This document shows positions 1 to 9,603 of a DNA stretch of 49,916 bases, one piece after another. Made by a program: the position numbers and the translations under genes. The DNA is from an uncultured Pelagibacteraceae bacterium. GTDB taxonomy: Bacteria > Pseudomonadota > Alphaproteobacteria > Pelagibacterales > Pelagibacteraceae. The stretch's first letter is position 1; each line of letters opens with the position of its first letter. The DNA is taken from assembly GCA_902581925.1 (NCBI GenBank), contig CACHQB010000008.1:1-49916 (forward strand), written 5' to 3'. The notes beneath the pieces were generated by a model. That model was not told where the DNA came from. It worked only from the letters and a program-made list of their open reading frames with translations, and ran no database searches.

Positions 1-1302
1 GATGAACATTTTAAGTTTTTAATACCTTTTACAATAGTATTAATACCTGGTTTCTTAGCCTTATTTTATGCTTTAGTTGCTTATTTATTTGTGGTTTTAA
101 AACCAAATAATAATTTAAGCACATTTTTTCTTTTTTCTTTAATATTTGGAATAGTAGAATTTGTAAGAGGGTCAATACTCACTGGTTTCCCTTGGAATTT
201 AATTGCTTATAGTTTTTCTAATCAAATCGAAATTTTAAACATTACATCAGTCGTAGGCACATACAGCTTTAATCTTTTCTGTATTTCATTATTTACAAGC
301 CCATCAATATTTATTTTAAGAGAGAATAAAAAAGATATTAGTATTTGTGTTGCATTTCTTATTACAACAATGTCATTTTATATACTTGGTTCACAAAATT
401 TAGAAAAATTTAATAATCAACTGGTAAAAAAACTAGATTATAAAATAAGAATTTTAAGTTCAAATATAGGCATAGATAGATTTTATAGTAACATTGATCC
501 AATAACTGCAATAGAAGAGCTAATTGAAATCAGCTCTCCTAAAAAAAAAGAAAAAATAATTTTTATTTGGCCAGAGGGTATTATTCCAGGTATTTCACAA
601 GACCAACTAAAAGAATACAAATGGCTATTCGAAAATAAATTTAACGAAAATCATTTATTAGCAATTGGGATTAATAGCAAAGAAGATGAAAATAATACTA
701 TTAAATATTTTAATTCATTATCTATTTTTGACTATGACCTTAATGTAATAAATTCATATAACAAAATTAATCTTGTTCCTTTTGGTGAATTTTTACCTTT
801 TGAAAGCTTATTAAAAAGTATTGGTTTAAAAACAATTACTAATGACTATCAATCATATTCAAAAGGTGAAGAAAGAAAAATAATTGATCTGAAATATAAT
901 AATTTATCAGTTAAAATATTACCCCTTATTTGTTATGAGATAATTTATTCAGGTAAAATTTTCACAAATAGTAACTTTGATTATATTGTAAATATTTCAG
1001 AAGATGGCTGGTTTGGTAAATCAATTGGACCAGAGCAACATTTAACTCATAGTATTTTTAGAGCAATAGAGAGTGGGAAATATGTTTTAAGGTCTGCAAA
1101 TAATGGGACAACAACAATTATTAATCCACTAGGAGTTATTGAGCAAAAAGTTGATATAAATAAATCAGGTTATATTGATTTAATTGAGTCAAAAAAAATT
1201 GAGATGACACTATTCGCAAAATTTGGAAATAAAATTTTTGGATTAATAATTTTGTTGTATATTTTTTTAATATTTTCATTTAAGAAGCTTAGAAATGAGT
1301 AA
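1..1302 (+). CDS. lnt: Apolipoprotein N-acyltransferase, 5'-truncated by window edge
   Basis: The inner-membrane enzyme adds the third acyl chain to lipoproteins, using phospholipid as donor. The reading frame is open to base 1, so the true start lies outside the window; the GTG at 91 is only an internal codon. Hydrophobic helices come first, then a nitrilase domain. The expected Glu-Lys-Cys triad is visible as WPEG (about base 575), [11 protein letters not shown] (about 765) and PLICYE (about 925). A final hydrophobic helix closes the protein. The last 8 bases overlap metK, so the two are probably cotranscribed. A lipoprotein substrate is encoded in this window (the 43-residue LptM-like protein). 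The identification rests on motif order and is secure. Confidence 0.93.
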   Translation, partial: DEHFKFLIPFTIVLIPGFLALFYALVAYLFVVLKPNNNLSTFFLFSLIFGIVEFVRGSILTGFPWNLIAYSFSNQIEILNITSVVGTYSFNLFCISLFTSPSIFILRENKKDISICVAFLITTMSFYILGSQNLEKFNNQLVKKLDYKIRILSSNIGIDRFYSNIDPITAIEELIEISSPKKKEKIIFIWPEGIIPGISQDQLKEYKWLFENKFNENHLLAIGINSKEDENNTIKYFNSLSIFDYDLNVINSYNKINLVPFGEFLPFESLLKSIGLKTITNDYQSYSKGEERKIIDLKYNNLSVKILPLICYEIIYSGKIFTNSNFDYIVNISEDGWFGKSIGPEQHLTHSIFRAIESGKYVLRSANNGTTTIINPLGVIEQKVDINKSGYIDLIESKKIEMTLFAKFGNKIFGLIILLYIFLIFSFKKLRNE

Positions 1303-2464
1303 TTTAAAAAATTTCCTTTTCACTAGTGAGTCTGTTTCAGAAGGCCATCCAGACAAAGTATCTGATAGGATTTCAGATATGGTTGTTGATAGTTTTATTG
1401 CCGGAGATCCATATTCAAGAGTTGCATGCGAAACACTAACAACTACAAATAAAGTTGTTTTAGCTGGTGAAGTAAGAGGACCAGAAATTAAAAAAGATGA
1501 ATTAATAGAAAAAGTAAGAAATTGTATAAAAGATATTGGTTATGACCAAGAAGGATTTACTTGGAAAGAAGCTACAAAAATTGAAAGTCATTTACATTCC
1601 CAATCAGCTGATATTGCAATTGGTGTAGATTCATCAGGGAACAAAGATGAAGGAGCTGGAGATCAAGGTATTATGTTTGGATATGCATGTAATGAAACAG
1701 ATGTTTTAATGCCAGCACCTATACATTATTCTCATAAAATTTTAAGATTAATGGCTGAAGATAGAAAATCTGGAAAATTAAAAAATATTGAACCAGATTC
1801 AAAAAGCCAGGTAACATTCGAGTATGTTGATGGAAAACCTTCAAAAGTAAAATCAGTTGTTATCTCTTCACAGCATTCAGCAGATGTTAATCAATCACAA
1901 GTGAGAGATTTACTTAGACCTTATATGTTAAAATCTATTCCTGAGAATTTCCTTGACGGTTTTAATGAGGATGAGTTCTATGTAAATCCAACAGGAAATT
2001 TTGTAATTGGTGGTCCAGATGGAGATTGTGGTTTGACAGGTAGAAAAATTATTGTTGATACTTACGGTGGAGCCGCACCTCATGGTGGTGGTGCTTTTTC
2101 AGGAAAAGATCCAACTAAAGTTGATAGATCAGCAGCTTACGCAGCAAGGTATATTGCTAAAAACATTGTTGGTTCTAAAATTGCTGAAAAATGTTTAATT
2201 CAGTTAGCTTATGCAATTGGTGTATCAAAACCATTATCTATTTATGTCGATTTATTTGATAACGATCTAGATAAAAATAAATTTGTTGTAGAAAAGATTA
2301 AAGAAAATTTTGATTTGAGCCCTAGAGGTATCAGAGAAATGTTGAATTTAAACAAACCAATATATGAAATAACAGCTGCTTACGGTCATTTTGGTAGAGC
2401 ACCTGAAGAAAATGGTTCATTTTCGTGGGAAAAAACTGATAAAACTAACGTTTTTTCAAAATAG
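1295..2464 (+). CDS. metK: S-adenosylmethionine synthetase
   Basis: Makes S-adenosylmethionine from methionine and ATP in the cytoplasm. The protein has 389 residues, close to the family's usual 380-400. Signatures seen are GHPDK (residues 17-21), the methionine/ATP loop GAGDQG (about 120) and the P-loop-like [19 protein letters not shown] (about 264-282). The start ATG lies inside the end of lnt (8-base overlap), which suggests translational coupling. No SAM riboswitch is possible here, because there is no untranslated leader. A terminator-like hairpin follows 58 bases after the stop. SAM made here would serve the UbiE methyltransferase in this window, among others. Confidence 0.98.
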   Translation: MSNLKNFLFTSESVSEGHPDKVSDRISDMVVDSFIAGDPYSRVACETLTTTNKVVLAGEVRGPEIKKDELIEKVRNCIKDIGYDQEGFTWKEATKIESHLHSQSADIAIGVDSSGNKDEGAGDQGIMFGYACNETDVLMPAPIHYSHKILRLMAEDRKSGKLKNIEPDSKSQVTFEYVDGKPSKVKSVVISSQHSADVNQSQVRDLLRPYMLKSIPENFLDGFNEDEFYVNPTGNFVIGGPDGDCGLTGRKIIVDTYGGAAPHGGGAFSGKDPTKVDRSAAYAARYIAKNIVGSKIAEKCLIQLAYAIGVSKPLSIYVDLFDNDLDKNKFVVEKIKENFDLSPRGIREMLNLNKPIYEITAAYGHFGRAPEENGSFSWEKTDKTNVFSK

Positions 2465-2470
2465 TTTCTG

Positions 2471-2498
2471 TTGAATTAAAAAAAAACTTTACTATATT
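2471..2498 (+). promoter_or_regulatory. Candidate sigma70-type promoter for the nusA operon
   Basis: TTGAAT (2471-2476) and TATATT (2493-2498) are separated by 16 bases. The pair lies right after the metK stop and upstream of the hairpin at 2522-2548. A transcript from here would start near 2505 and carry that hairpin in its leader. This is by eye only; AT-rich DNA yields chance -10 matches. Confidence 0.45.
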
Positions 2499-2521
2499 GC
2501 ACTTACATTATTGAACTTTAC

Positions 2522-2548
2522 AAAATGGGCTTAAGCCCATTTTTTTTT
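2522..2548 (+). terminator. Terminator-like hairpin between metK and nusA
   Basis: A perfect 22-base palindrome (2522-2543; arms AAAATGGGCTT and its complement) runs straight into a T-tract (to 2548). GGGC/GCCC is the only GC-rich part of the gap. It can end metK transcripts. It also sits inside the leader of any transcript from the promoter at 2471, only 15 bases before the nusA start, so it may act as an attenuator. Confidence 0.75.
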
Positions 2549-2563
2549 GGTGCAAACAAAATT

Positions 2564-4117
2564 ATGTTAAATAAAAGAGCTGATAAACTAGAATTATTAA
2601 GAATTGCTGAAGCCGTAGCTTTAGAAAAATCAATTGATAAAGAACTAATCATAAGTTCTATGGAAACGGGTATTGCTAAAGCAGCAAAATCAAAATTTGG
2701 ACAGGAAAATGAAATTAAAGTTTCTATCAATAGAGACAATGGAGATATTGAGCTTTTTAGAAAATTGGTAATTACTGAAAATCCTGAAAATGCAAATACT
2801 GAGATTAAGTTAGAAGATGCAATTAATTTAAATGAATTAAACAAAGATAAGGTTGTTGGTGACGAAGTATTACAACCACTTCCTTCATTCGATTTTGGAA
2901 GAATAGCTGCACAAACTGCAAAACAGGTAATTAGTTTTAATGTTAGAGAAGCTGAAAGAGAAAGACAGTTTAATGATTTTATTGATAAGAAAGACACAAT
3001 TTTAAGTGGGATTGTAAAAAGATTAGAATTTGGAAATGTAATTGTTGATCTAGGAAGAACTGAAGCAATAATTCAAAAAAATGAATTGATTCCTCGTGAA
3101 AATATCAAGGCAGGTGATCGTATAAAAGCATATTGTTATGATGTTAGAAGAGAACCTAGAGGACAACAAATATTTTTATCTAGAGCCCATCCTAAATTTA
3201 TGGAAAAACTTTTTGTTCAAGAAGTTCCAGAAATTTATGATGGATTAATAGAAATTAAATCTTCTTCAAGAGATCCTGGAAGCAGAGCTAAAATTTGTGT
3301 GAAAGCAGTTGATACATCTTTAGATCCAGTGGGTGCTTGTGTAGGTATGAGAGGTTCAAGAGTTCAAGCTGTTGTAAATGAACTTCAAGGAGAGAAAATT
3401 GATATAGTTAATTGGTCAGAAGATCCTGCTATTTTAGTTTCAAATGCGCTATCCCCTGCTGAAGTACAAAGAGTTAACGTTGATAGTGAAAGAAAAAAAC
3501 TTGATGTAATTCTAACCGAAGAAAATTTAAGTAAAGCAATTGGAAGAAGAGGTCAAAACGTTAGACTTGCAACAAAACTCTTAAATTATGAGATTAATAT
3601 AATGACAGATGCAGAAGATTCTGAACGAAGACAATTAGAATTTAAAGAAAAAACAGAGAATTTTGTAAAAAATTTAGAGTTAGACGAAACATTGGGCCAG
3701 TTACTTGTTGCAGAAGGTTTTTCAACTATTGATGATATAAAAGATAGTTCGGCTGAAAATTTAATGAAGATTGAAGGTATAGAGGAAGATACTGCTAAAG
3801 CATTAATTGAAAGAGCTAAAGAGTTTCACGAAAAAGATCAAGAGGATATTTCTCAGAGAATTAAAGAACTAGGTCTTGAAGATACACTGATTAATTTAAA
3901 AGGATTAACCCCAGGAATGTTAGTCACACTGGGTGAGCAAAAAATTCTAACTTTAGAGGATTTTGCAGATTTAGCATCTGATGAATTAACTGGTGGTTAT
4001 GATGTGATTAAAGGTGAGAGAGTAAAAATTCAAGGGTATCTTGAAGAATTTGCTTTATCAAAAGATGAAGCAGATGAACTAATTATGTCTGCCAGAAACA
4101 TTGTTTATAAAGATTGA
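2564..4117 (+). CDS. nusA: Transcription elongation/termination factor NusA
   Basis: Binds RNA polymerase and nascent RNA and modulates pausing, termination and antitermination. At 517 residues it has an N-terminal polymerase-binding domain, an S1 domain (starting near GIVKRLEFGNVIVDLGR), two KH domains (VGMRGSRVQAVVNEL and KAIGRRGQNVRLATKL) and two C-terminal helix-hairpin-helix repeats (LVAEGFSTIDDI and LTPGMLVTLGEQKILTLEDF), as in proteobacterial NusA. I chose ATG 2564 (MLNKRADKLELL), which matches where NusA proteins begin. An upstream ATG at 2525 is inside the terminator-like palindrome. The rimP gene that normally precedes nusA is absent. infB follows after 10 bases. Confidence 0.97.
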   Translation: MLNKRADKLELLRIAEAVALEKSIDKELIISSMETGIAKAAKSKFGQENEIKVSINRDNGDIELFRKLVITENPENANTEIKLEDAINLNELNKDKVVGDEVLQPLPSFDFGRIAAQTAKQVISFNVREAERERQFNDFIDKKDTILSGIVKRLEFGNVIVDLGRTEAIIQKNELIPRENIKAGDRIKAYCYDVRREPRGQQIFLSRAHPKFMEKLFVQEVPEIYDGLIEIKSSSRDPGSRAKICVKAVDTSLDPVGACVGMRGSRVQAVVNELQGEKIDIVNWSEDPAILVSNALSPAEVQRVNVDSERKKLDVILTEENLSKAIGRRGQNVRLATKLLNYEINIMTDAEDSERRQLEFKEKTENFVKNLELDETLGQLLVAEGFSTIDDIKDSSAENLMKIEGIEEDTAKALIERAKEFHEKDQEDISQRIKELGLEDTLINLKGLTPGMLVTLGEQKILTLEDFADLASDELTGGYDVIKGERVKIQGYLEEFALSKDEADELIMSARNIVYKD

Positions 4118-4127
4118 GTGATGAGAT

Positions 4128-6347
4128 ATGGAGAAAAAAACAAAATTAACAATTTCAGGCTCAGCCAAAAAATCAATCAAGAACATCGAGATTGCTAAAA
4201 CTCAAGGTAAAAATTCTGTAGTAATTGAAAAACAAACTGGAAAGTTACCTAGTAGAGGTGGATCGTTTAGGTCTAGCATGAATAAGTCAAGAGCAACATC
4301 AACGTTCAACAGAGGAACTCCTTTAAAACCTTCATTCGCTCCTAAATCACCACCTATAACAAACGATTTTGAGAAGAGAAAACTGGCTGAACAAAGGGCC
4401 ACTAAAAGACTTAAAGGAGATAGTGAAAATAAAGATAAAAAAACTTTAAAAGCAGGGACAAAGAAGAGAGAATTAAAGTTAACTGTATCAAGAGCATTAA
4501 GTGATGAAATTGATGCAAAACAAAGAAGTTTAGCATCAGTTAAGAGAGCAAGACAGAAAGAAATTAAAAATGCCAAAAAAGACGTTTCTCAAGAAAATTT
4601 AAAATCAATTAAAAGAGATATTAATATTCCTGAGGCAATCACAGTACGAGAACTGGCAAACAGAATGGCTGAACAATCAAGCAATGTAATTAAGCATTTA
4701 TTTGGAATGGGCGTTACTGTGACTATCAATCAAACATTAGCAGCAGATACTGCAGAATATTTAGTTAAAGAATTTGGTCACAATCCAATCAGAGAAGAAA
4801 AAGCAGAAGAAATAATTCAAAAAATAAAAGCTGCAAGAACAGAAAATTTAAAAAATCGACCACCAATAGTTACTGTCATGGGACATGTCGATCATGGAAA
4901 GACATCAGTACTAGATGTACTCAGAAGTGCAAACGTTGTTTCAGGAGAATTTGGAGGAATAACACAACATATCGGAGCTTATCAAATTGAAAGCCAAGAT
5001 AATAAATTAACATTTATTGATACACCAGGCCATGCTGCTTTTACAGAGATGAGAGCGAGAGGGTCAAAATTAACTGATGTAGTTGTATTAGTAGTTGCCG
5101 CTGATGATGGTGTTAAACCTCAAACAGTTGAGTCTATTAAGCACGCTAAAGCTGCAAATGTTCCAATAGTTGTGGCGATAAATAAATGTGATCTTCCAGA
5201 AGCAGATCCACAGAAAATTAAAAACCAGTTATTAGAGCATGAATTAATAGCCGAGGATTTATCTGGTGATACTTTAATGGTTGAAATCTCAACTAAAACA
5301 AAGCAAAACTTAGATAAATTAGTAGAGTCCATCATACTTCAAGCTGAGATTTTAGATCTCAAAACAGATTATGAATCTAAAGCTACAGGTATAGTTTTAG
5401 AGTCAAAAATTGATATTGGTAGAGGCCCAGTTGCAAATATAATTATAACAACAGGAACACTTAAGAGAAGTGACTTTTTTGTAAGTGGTTTAAAATGGGG
5501 AAAAGTTAGAGCTATTATTAACGACAAAGGCCAAAACATCAATGAAGCTTTACCCTCGACACCTGTTGAAATTTTAGGAATAAATGGTGCAGCAAAAGCT
5601 GGTGATGATTTTATTGTACTAGATACAGAAAAAGAGGCAAAGACATTGAGTGAAAACAGAGCTCAAGAAAGCAAAGATGGAAAAAATCCCCTAACTTTTG
5701 CAACTCAAGATTCTGCTTTTTCAGATAAATCTACAGAAGAATTAAATTTAATTATAAAATCCGATGTACATGGATCATCGGAAGCAATTAAAAATGCAAT
5801 TAGTCAAATTAAACACGATGAAGTTAAACCTAAAATAATTTTAGCAGATATTGGAATGGTAACGGAGACAGACGTTACATTAGCTAAAGCTTCAAATGCA
5901 GTATTAATTGCTTTCAATGTTAAACCAAGTAAAGAAGCAAAAAAACTTGCTGAGAATGAGAAAATAAAAATATCTTCATACAACATTATTTATGAAGTAT
6001 TAGATTATATTAAGCAAAGAATGTCAGGATTGTTAGCGCCCGATATTCAAGAAAAAATTACTGGTACAGCACAAATTTTAGAAATATTTAAAGTTTCGGG
6101 TGCAGGTAAAGTTGCTGGCTCAAAAGTAACTGAAGGGGAAATTAATAGTACTTCAGATGTAAGAATTATTAGAGATGGCGCTATTATATATACTGGAAAA
6201 GTTTCAACAATATTTAGAGAAAAAAACCAAGTTAAACAGGTAAGTGATGGTCAAGAATGTGGAATAACAGTTAAAGATTATATGGATTTTCAGAAAAATG
6301 ACACAATAGAAGCATTTAGTGTTACATCTACTGAGAGGTCAATTTAA
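4128..6347 (+). CDS. infB: Translation initiation factor IF-2
   Basis: GTPase that brings initiator tRNA to the 30S subunit and promotes subunit joining. The 739 residues comprise a lysine-rich, low-complexity N-terminal region (about 1-160), an IF2-N domain ([22 protein letters not shown]), a GTPase domain with G1 GHVDHGKT (about 252), G3 DTPGHAAF and G4 NKCD, then the C-terminal barrels. Length is shorter than the E. coli long form but normal for the family. It follows nusA by 10 bases, and its stop overlaps the rbfA start by one base (TAATG), so the genes are coupled. Confidence 0.98.
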   Translation: MEKKTKLTISGSAKKSIKNIEIAKTQGKNSVVIEKQTGKLPSRGGSFRSSMNKSRATSTFNRGTPLKPSFAPKSPPITNDFEKRKLAEQRATKRLKGDSENKDKKTLKAGTKKRELKLTVSRALSDEIDAKQRSLASVKRARQKEIKNAKKDVSQENLKSIKRDINIPEAITVRELANRMAEQSSNVIKHLFGMGVTVTINQTLAADTAEYLVKEFGHNPIREEKAEEIIQKIKAARTENLKNRPPIVTVMGHVDHGKTSVLDVLRSANVVSGEFGGITQHIGAYQIESQDNKLTFIDTPGHAAFTEMRARGSKLTDVVVLVVAADDGVKPQTVESIKHAKAANVPIVVAINKCDLPEADPQKIKNQLLEHELIAEDLSGDTLMVEISTKTKQNLDKLVESIILQAEILDLKTDYESKATGIVLESKIDIGRGPVANIIITTGTLKRSDFFVSGLKWGKVRAIINDKGQNINEALPSTPVEILGINGAAKAGDDFIVLDTEKEAKTLSENRAQESKDGKNPLTFATQDSAFSDKSTEELNLIIKSDVHGSSEAIKNAISQIKHDEVKPKIILADIGMVTETDVTLAKASNAVLIAFNVKPSKEAKKLAENEKIKISSYNIIYEVLDYIKQRMSGLLAPDIQEKITGTAQILEIFKVSGAGKVAGSKVTEGEINSTSDVRIIRDGAIIYTGKVSTIFREKNQVKQVSDGQECGITVKDYMDFQKNDTIEAFSVTSTERSI

Positions 6348-6715
6348 TGGTGGATAGAATAGGAAAACCAGTTTCACAAAGACAGCTTAGAGTAGGCGAA
6401 ATGATTAAGCAGTCTTTAAGCATGATTTTTATAAGAAATGAGGCTAAGGTGCCTAACTTAGAAACGAACACAATAACGGTTACTGAGGTTAGAATGAGTC
6501 CAGATTTAAAAATTGCTAAAGCATATGTTCTTCCGTTGGGTGGAAAAGATGCGGAGGAAACAGTTAATGTTTTAAAGGAATACTCATTTTTAATTAGAAA
6601 AATTTTATCACAAAAAGTGGTTATGAAATTTTTACCAAAATTACTTTTTAGAAAAGACGAATCTTTTGAGTATGCGGAAAAAATAGAAAACTTAATAAAA
6701 CAAACAAATAAATAG
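6347..6715 (+). CDS. rbfA: Ribosome-binding factor A
   Basis: A 122-residue KH-fold protein that helps mature the 30S subunit and the 5' end of 16S rRNA. Recognisable pieces are the N-terminal RQLRVGEMIKQSLSMI and the central VTEVRMSPDLKIAKAYVLPLG. The start overlaps the infB stop (TAATG). In most proteobacteria truB lies between rbfA and rpsO; here rpsO begins 12 bases after rbfA, so truB has been lost from this operon or moved. Confidence 0.95.
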   Translation: MVDRIGKPVSQRQLRVGEMIKQSLSMIFIRNEAKVPNLETNTITVTEVRMSPDLKIAKAYVLPLGGKDAEETVNVLKEYSFLIRKILSQKVVMKFLPKLLFRKDESFEYAEKIENLIKQTNK

Positions 6716-6727
6716 GAAGAAAGAGGC

Positions 6728-6976
6728 ATGAACAAAAAGGCACAAGAATTAGCAATGCACGATAAAGATACTGGATCTTCAGAGATACAGATAGCTTTGC
6801 TAACAGAGAAAATTGAAACTCTCTCTAAACATATAAAGCAATTCAAAAAGGATAAACATTCATCTGTTGGATTGTTGAGAGCGGTAAATAGAAGAAAGAA
6901 ATTGTTAGAATACCTAAAGAAAAATAAAATGGATTCTTACAAAAATGTACTGTCAAAATTGAATTTAAGAAAATAA
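6728..6976 (+). CDS. rpsO: 30S ribosomal protein S15
   Basis: Primary 16S rRNA-binding protein of the 30S platform. The 82-residue protein carries the conserved [16 protein letters not shown] and the [22 protein letters not shown] core. It is about seven residues shorter at the N-terminus than E. coli S15 (89). The start has one of the few strong ribosome-binding sites here (AGGAAGAAAGAGGC just upstream of ATG). rpsO and pnp are neighbours in most proteobacteria. There is no room in the 12-base gap for the leader pseudoknot that S15 binds in E. coli. Confidence 0.97.
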   Translation: MNKKAQELAMHDKDTGSSEIQIALLTEKIETLSKHIKQFKKDKHSSVGLLRAVNRRKKLLEYLKKNKMDSYKNVLSKLNLRK

Positions 6977-7038
6977 AAGTCAAGATAGATAGAACAGAAC
7001 GGAATGGAACGAAACGAACGAAACGAAATGGAAATGAA
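6977..7038 (+). repeat. Purine-rich degenerate short repeat between rpsO and pnp
   Basis: The 62-base spacer is built almost wholly of GAAC, GGAAT and GAAAC-like units (clearest from 6990 to 7038), with very few T and C in the + strand. It cannot fold well on itself. It contains several GGAA stretches that resemble ribosome-binding sites. Its texture differs from every other spacer in the window. The function is unknown. Confidence 0.6.
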
Positions 7039-9111
7039 ATGTTTAAAGTATACAAGAAGGAAATTGAAGTAGCAGGAAAGAAGATAAGTTTAGAAACAGG
7101 AAAAGTAGCAAGACAGGCAGACGGTGCAATAATCGCAACATGTGGAGAGACAGTCGTACTAGCAACAGTAGTAGGAGCAAAAAAAGTAAATCCTGATATG
7201 GATTACTTTCCATTATCTGTAAATTACCAAGAAAAATATTATGCAGCTGGAAAAATTCCAGGCGGATATTTTAAAAGAGAAGCAAGACCAACTGAGAGCG
7301 AAACATTAATCTCTAGGTTAATTGATAGACCAATCAGACCTTTGTTTCCTGATGAATTTAAAAATGAAGTACAGTTATTGCCAACAGTAATTTCATACGA
7401 CAAAGAAAATGAACCAGATATTTTATCAATCACTGCTTCATCAGCTGCATTAGCTATATCAGGAATGCCATTTATGGGGCCTGTAGGTGCTTCAAGAGTT
7501 GGTTTTATAGATGGAAAATATGTTTTAAACCCATCTAAAGCAGAATTAGAAAAATCAAAATTAGATTTAGTTGTAGCAGGTACAAAAGATGCTGTGCTTA
7601 TGGTTGAGTCTGAAGCAAGTGGTTTAACTGAAGAAGAAATGCTAAACGCAGTTAAATTTGGACATGAAGGATTTGTTCCAGTGATTGAAATGATCGAGGA
7701 ACTTGCAAAAGAATGCAGAAAACCTGAGTGGACAGTTGAGAAAAAAGATCTATCTGAAGTTAAGAAAAAACTTGAGGAAACTTTTACTGAAGATCTTAAG
7801 AAAGCTTTTGCTACAAGAGACAAACAAGATAGATCAAATCAAATTTCTGAAATCACTGATAAAGCTAAAAAACTTTATGAGGAAGATGAAAACTACACAG
7901 ATCTTGATGTTAACAGTCAGCTAAAAAATCTAGAAAAATCAATTGTTAGAACGGATATTTTAAAAAATAAAAATAGAATTGATGGCAGAGGTTTATCTGA
8001 TGTAAGACCTATCGAATGTGAAGTGGGTGTTTTACCAAGAGCACATGGTTCTGCATTATTTACTAGAGGAGAAACCCAAGCAATTGTTGTAGCAACTTTA
8101 GGAACATCTGATGATGAACAGAGAATTGAAAGTTTAGATGGATTACAAAGAGAGCGATTTATGCTTCACTATAATTTTCCTCCTTTTTCAGTTGGAGAAA
8201 CTGGAAGAATTGGAACAGGTAGAAGAGAAATTGGTCATGGTAAATTAGCTTGGAGAGCGATTAACTCTTCATTACCTACAAAAGAAGCATTTCCATATAC
8301 TTTTAGAGTAGTTTCAGAGATTACAGAGTCTAATGGTTCTTCTTCAATGGCTACGGTTTGTGGAACGTCTTTAGCATTAATGGATGCGGGAGTGCCAATT
8401 AAAGAGCCAGTTGCAGGTATTGCAATGGGTTTAATTAAAGAAGGTGATGATTTTAGTGTCTTATCAGACATTTTAGGTGATGAAGATCACTTAGGTGATA
8501 TGGACTTTAAAGTAGCTGGAACTAATGATGGAATTACTTCTCTTCAAATGGATATCAAAATTACTGGTATTACATTTGAAATTATGGAGCAGGCATTAAG
8601 CCAAGCTAAAGATGGAAGAGTTCATATCTTAGGAGAAATGAATAAAGCATTATCAGCTTCAAGATCTGATGTTGGAAAACATACTCCAAAAATGGAACAA
8701 GTTAATGTTGATAAAAAAGACATTGCAGCTGTGATTGGAAAAGGTGGAGCAACGATTAGAGAGATAGTTGAAAAATCAGGTGCGAAAGTAGATGTAAATG
8801 ACGAAGGTGTAGTAACAGTTGCTGCGCCAGATGAAGAGTCTAGAAACATCGCAATGCAAATGATTAAAGACATCACTGCAAAAGCTGAATTGAATAAAAT
8901 TTACTCAGGTAAAGTAATGAAGATTATGGAGTTTGGTGCATTTGTTAATTTTTTAGGAAAACAAGATGGACTTGTTCATATCTCAGAACTTGCAGATAAA
9001 AGGGTAGCTAAAGTTACTGACGTTGTTAAAGAAGGCGACGAAGTAAAAGTTAAAGTGATTGGTTTCGATAGAGGTAAAGTTAAACTTTCTATGAAACAAG
9101 CTGCTGAATAA
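7039..9111 (+). CDS. pnp: Polyribonucleotide nucleotidyltransferase (PNPase)
   Basis: Trimeric phosphorolytic 3'-5' exoribonuclease that degrades mRNA. The 690 residues hold two RNase PH domains (the second including [16 protein letters not shown] and the region around [17 protein letters not shown]), a helical linker, a KH domain ([21 protein letters not shown], from about residue 556) and a C-terminal S1 domain ([29 protein letters not shown]). Length is typical. The start is ATG 7039; two nearby upstream ATGs are in another frame. An SUV3-type RNA helicase, PNPase's partner in mitochondria, is encoded at 35.2-37.7 kb. The 3' half of a tRNA begins a few bases after the stop. Confidence 0.98.
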   Translation: MFKVYKKEIEVAGKKISLETGKVARQADGAIIATCGETVVLATVVGAKKVNPDMDYFPLSVNYQEKYYAAGKIPGGYFKREARPTESETLISRLIDRPIRPLFPDEFKNEVQLLPTVISYDKENEPDILSITASSAALAISGMPFMGPVGASRVGFIDGKYVLNPSKAELEKSKLDLVVAGTKDAVLMVESEASGLTEEEMLNAVKFGHEGFVPVIEMIEELAKECRKPEWTVEKKDLSEVKKKLEETFTEDLKKAFATRDKQDRSNQISEITDKAKKLYEEDENYTDLDVNSQLKNLEKSIVRTDILKNKNRIDGRGLSDVRPIECEVGVLPRAHGSALFTRGETQAIVVATLGTSDDEQRIESLDGLQRERFMLHYNFPPFSVGETGRIGTGRREIGHGKLAWRAINSSLPTKEAFPYTFRVVSEITESNGSSSMATVCGTSLALMDAGVPIKEPVAGIAMGLIKEGDDFSVLSDILGDEDHLGDMDFKVAGTNDGITSLQMDIKITGITFEIMEQALSQAKDGRVHILGEMNKALSASRSDVGKHTPKMEQVNVDKKDIAAVIGKGGATIREIVEKSGAKVDVNDEGVVTVAAPDEESRNIAMQMIKDITAKAELNKIYSGKVMKIMEFGAFVNFLGKQDGLVHISELADKRVAKVTDVVKEGDEVKVKVIGFDRGKVKLSMKQAAE

Positions 9112-9118
9112 AGAATTA

Positions 9119-9153
9119 CGGGGTGGCAGGTTCGAATCCTGTCGCCTCGAGCA
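9119..9153 (+). pseudogene. 3' half of a tRNA gene (remnant)
   Basis: Bases 9126-9142 form a tRNA T-arm: stem GCAGG, loop TTCGAAT, stem CCTGT (one G-T pair). A 7-base acceptor strand CGCCTCG (9143-9149), a discriminator A and GCA in place of CCA follow. No CGAGGCG partner, D-arm or anticodon arm lies upstream, because pnp ends at 9111. It is therefore a 3' fragment, not a working tRNA. The arm resembles tRNA-Pro 3' ends from memory, but I cannot assign it. Such fragments are left when elements integrate into tRNA genes. Confidence 0.65.
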
Positions 9154-9164
9154 TATATAGTATT

Positions 9165-9596
9165 TTGATAATAGTTACTAAAATTTTTCTAATATTAATT
9201 ATTTTTTTTTCATTTACTAATGTTACATTTTCAAAAGAATACAAGATGAAATGTATTTATGATTATTCATATAAAAAAAAAAGTACTTTTATAAATGAAA
9301 AAAATAAAGGCAAACAATTATCTTTCGTATATAATGAAAATACTAAAGAGGTAAGTTCCTACCCCTATGAAGCTGTTTCAAAAAATACAGTATTTTTTAA
9401 AAATAGCCCAATAGTTGATATAAGTTGGATGTTTGATTTAAAAACTTCAGATACATTTTCTTATTCTTATTCATTTACCAAAGACCGTTTTAGTACAATT
9501 AGAGCAGAAGGAGAGTTGGCTGAATATTTTTATCACAAAGAAAAAAAAGATATAATTTTGTCAAATTATTATGAATGTGAAGAAACTATATTTTAA
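9165..9596 (+). CDS. Hypothetical secreted protein
   Basis: I do not recognise this family. The frame opens upstream through the tRNA fragment (GTG at 9123), which cannot be part of the protein. The first sensible start is TTG 9165, giving 143 residues beginning with a hydrophobic stretch (about residues 2-20) ending near NVTFS-KEYK, a probable signal peptide. The mature part is about 120 residues, rich in Tyr, Lys and Phe, with one Cys near each end (KCIYDY and YECEE), perhaps forming a disulfide. No ribosome-binding site is visible. It lies between a tRNA remnant and the convergent fabI, which fits a recently acquired or fast-evolving gene. A non-ATG start lowers confidence. Confidence 0.6.
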   Translation: MIIVTKIFLILIIFFSFTNVTFSKEYKMKCIYDYSYKKKSTFINEKNKGKQLSFVYNENTKEVSSYPYEAVSKNTVFFKNSPIVDISWMFDLKTSDTFSYSYSFTKDRFSTIRAEGELAEYFYHKEKKDIILSNYYECEETIF

Positions 9597-9603
9597 ATAA
9601 ATT

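Noticed and set aside
1235-1300. SAM riboswitch before metK
   Set aside because: metK starts inside lnt, so no leader exists; SAR11 SAM-responsive elements are known before other methionine genes.
2525-2563. An in-frame ATG 39 bases upstream of the chosen nusA start
   Set aside because: It lies inside the terminator palindrome, and its 13 extra residues (MGLSPFFFGANKI) are not found in NusA proteins, which begin as MLNK/MNK.
4202-4576. Reverse-strand open frame within infB, and similar long frames inside pnp, aceE and dnaK-like Lys-rich regions
   Set aside because: They are shadows of strongly recognised genes on the other strand; no motifs or start signals support them.
9119-9153. A complete tRNA or tmRNA gene after pnp
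   Set aside because: There is no 5' acceptor strand, D-arm or anticodon arm between the pnp stop and the T-arm, and the end is GCA, not CCA.
9123-9164. GTG start of the secreted ORF within the tRNA remnant
   Set aside because: The first 14 codons are tRNA T-arm sequence; the signal peptide only begins after them.
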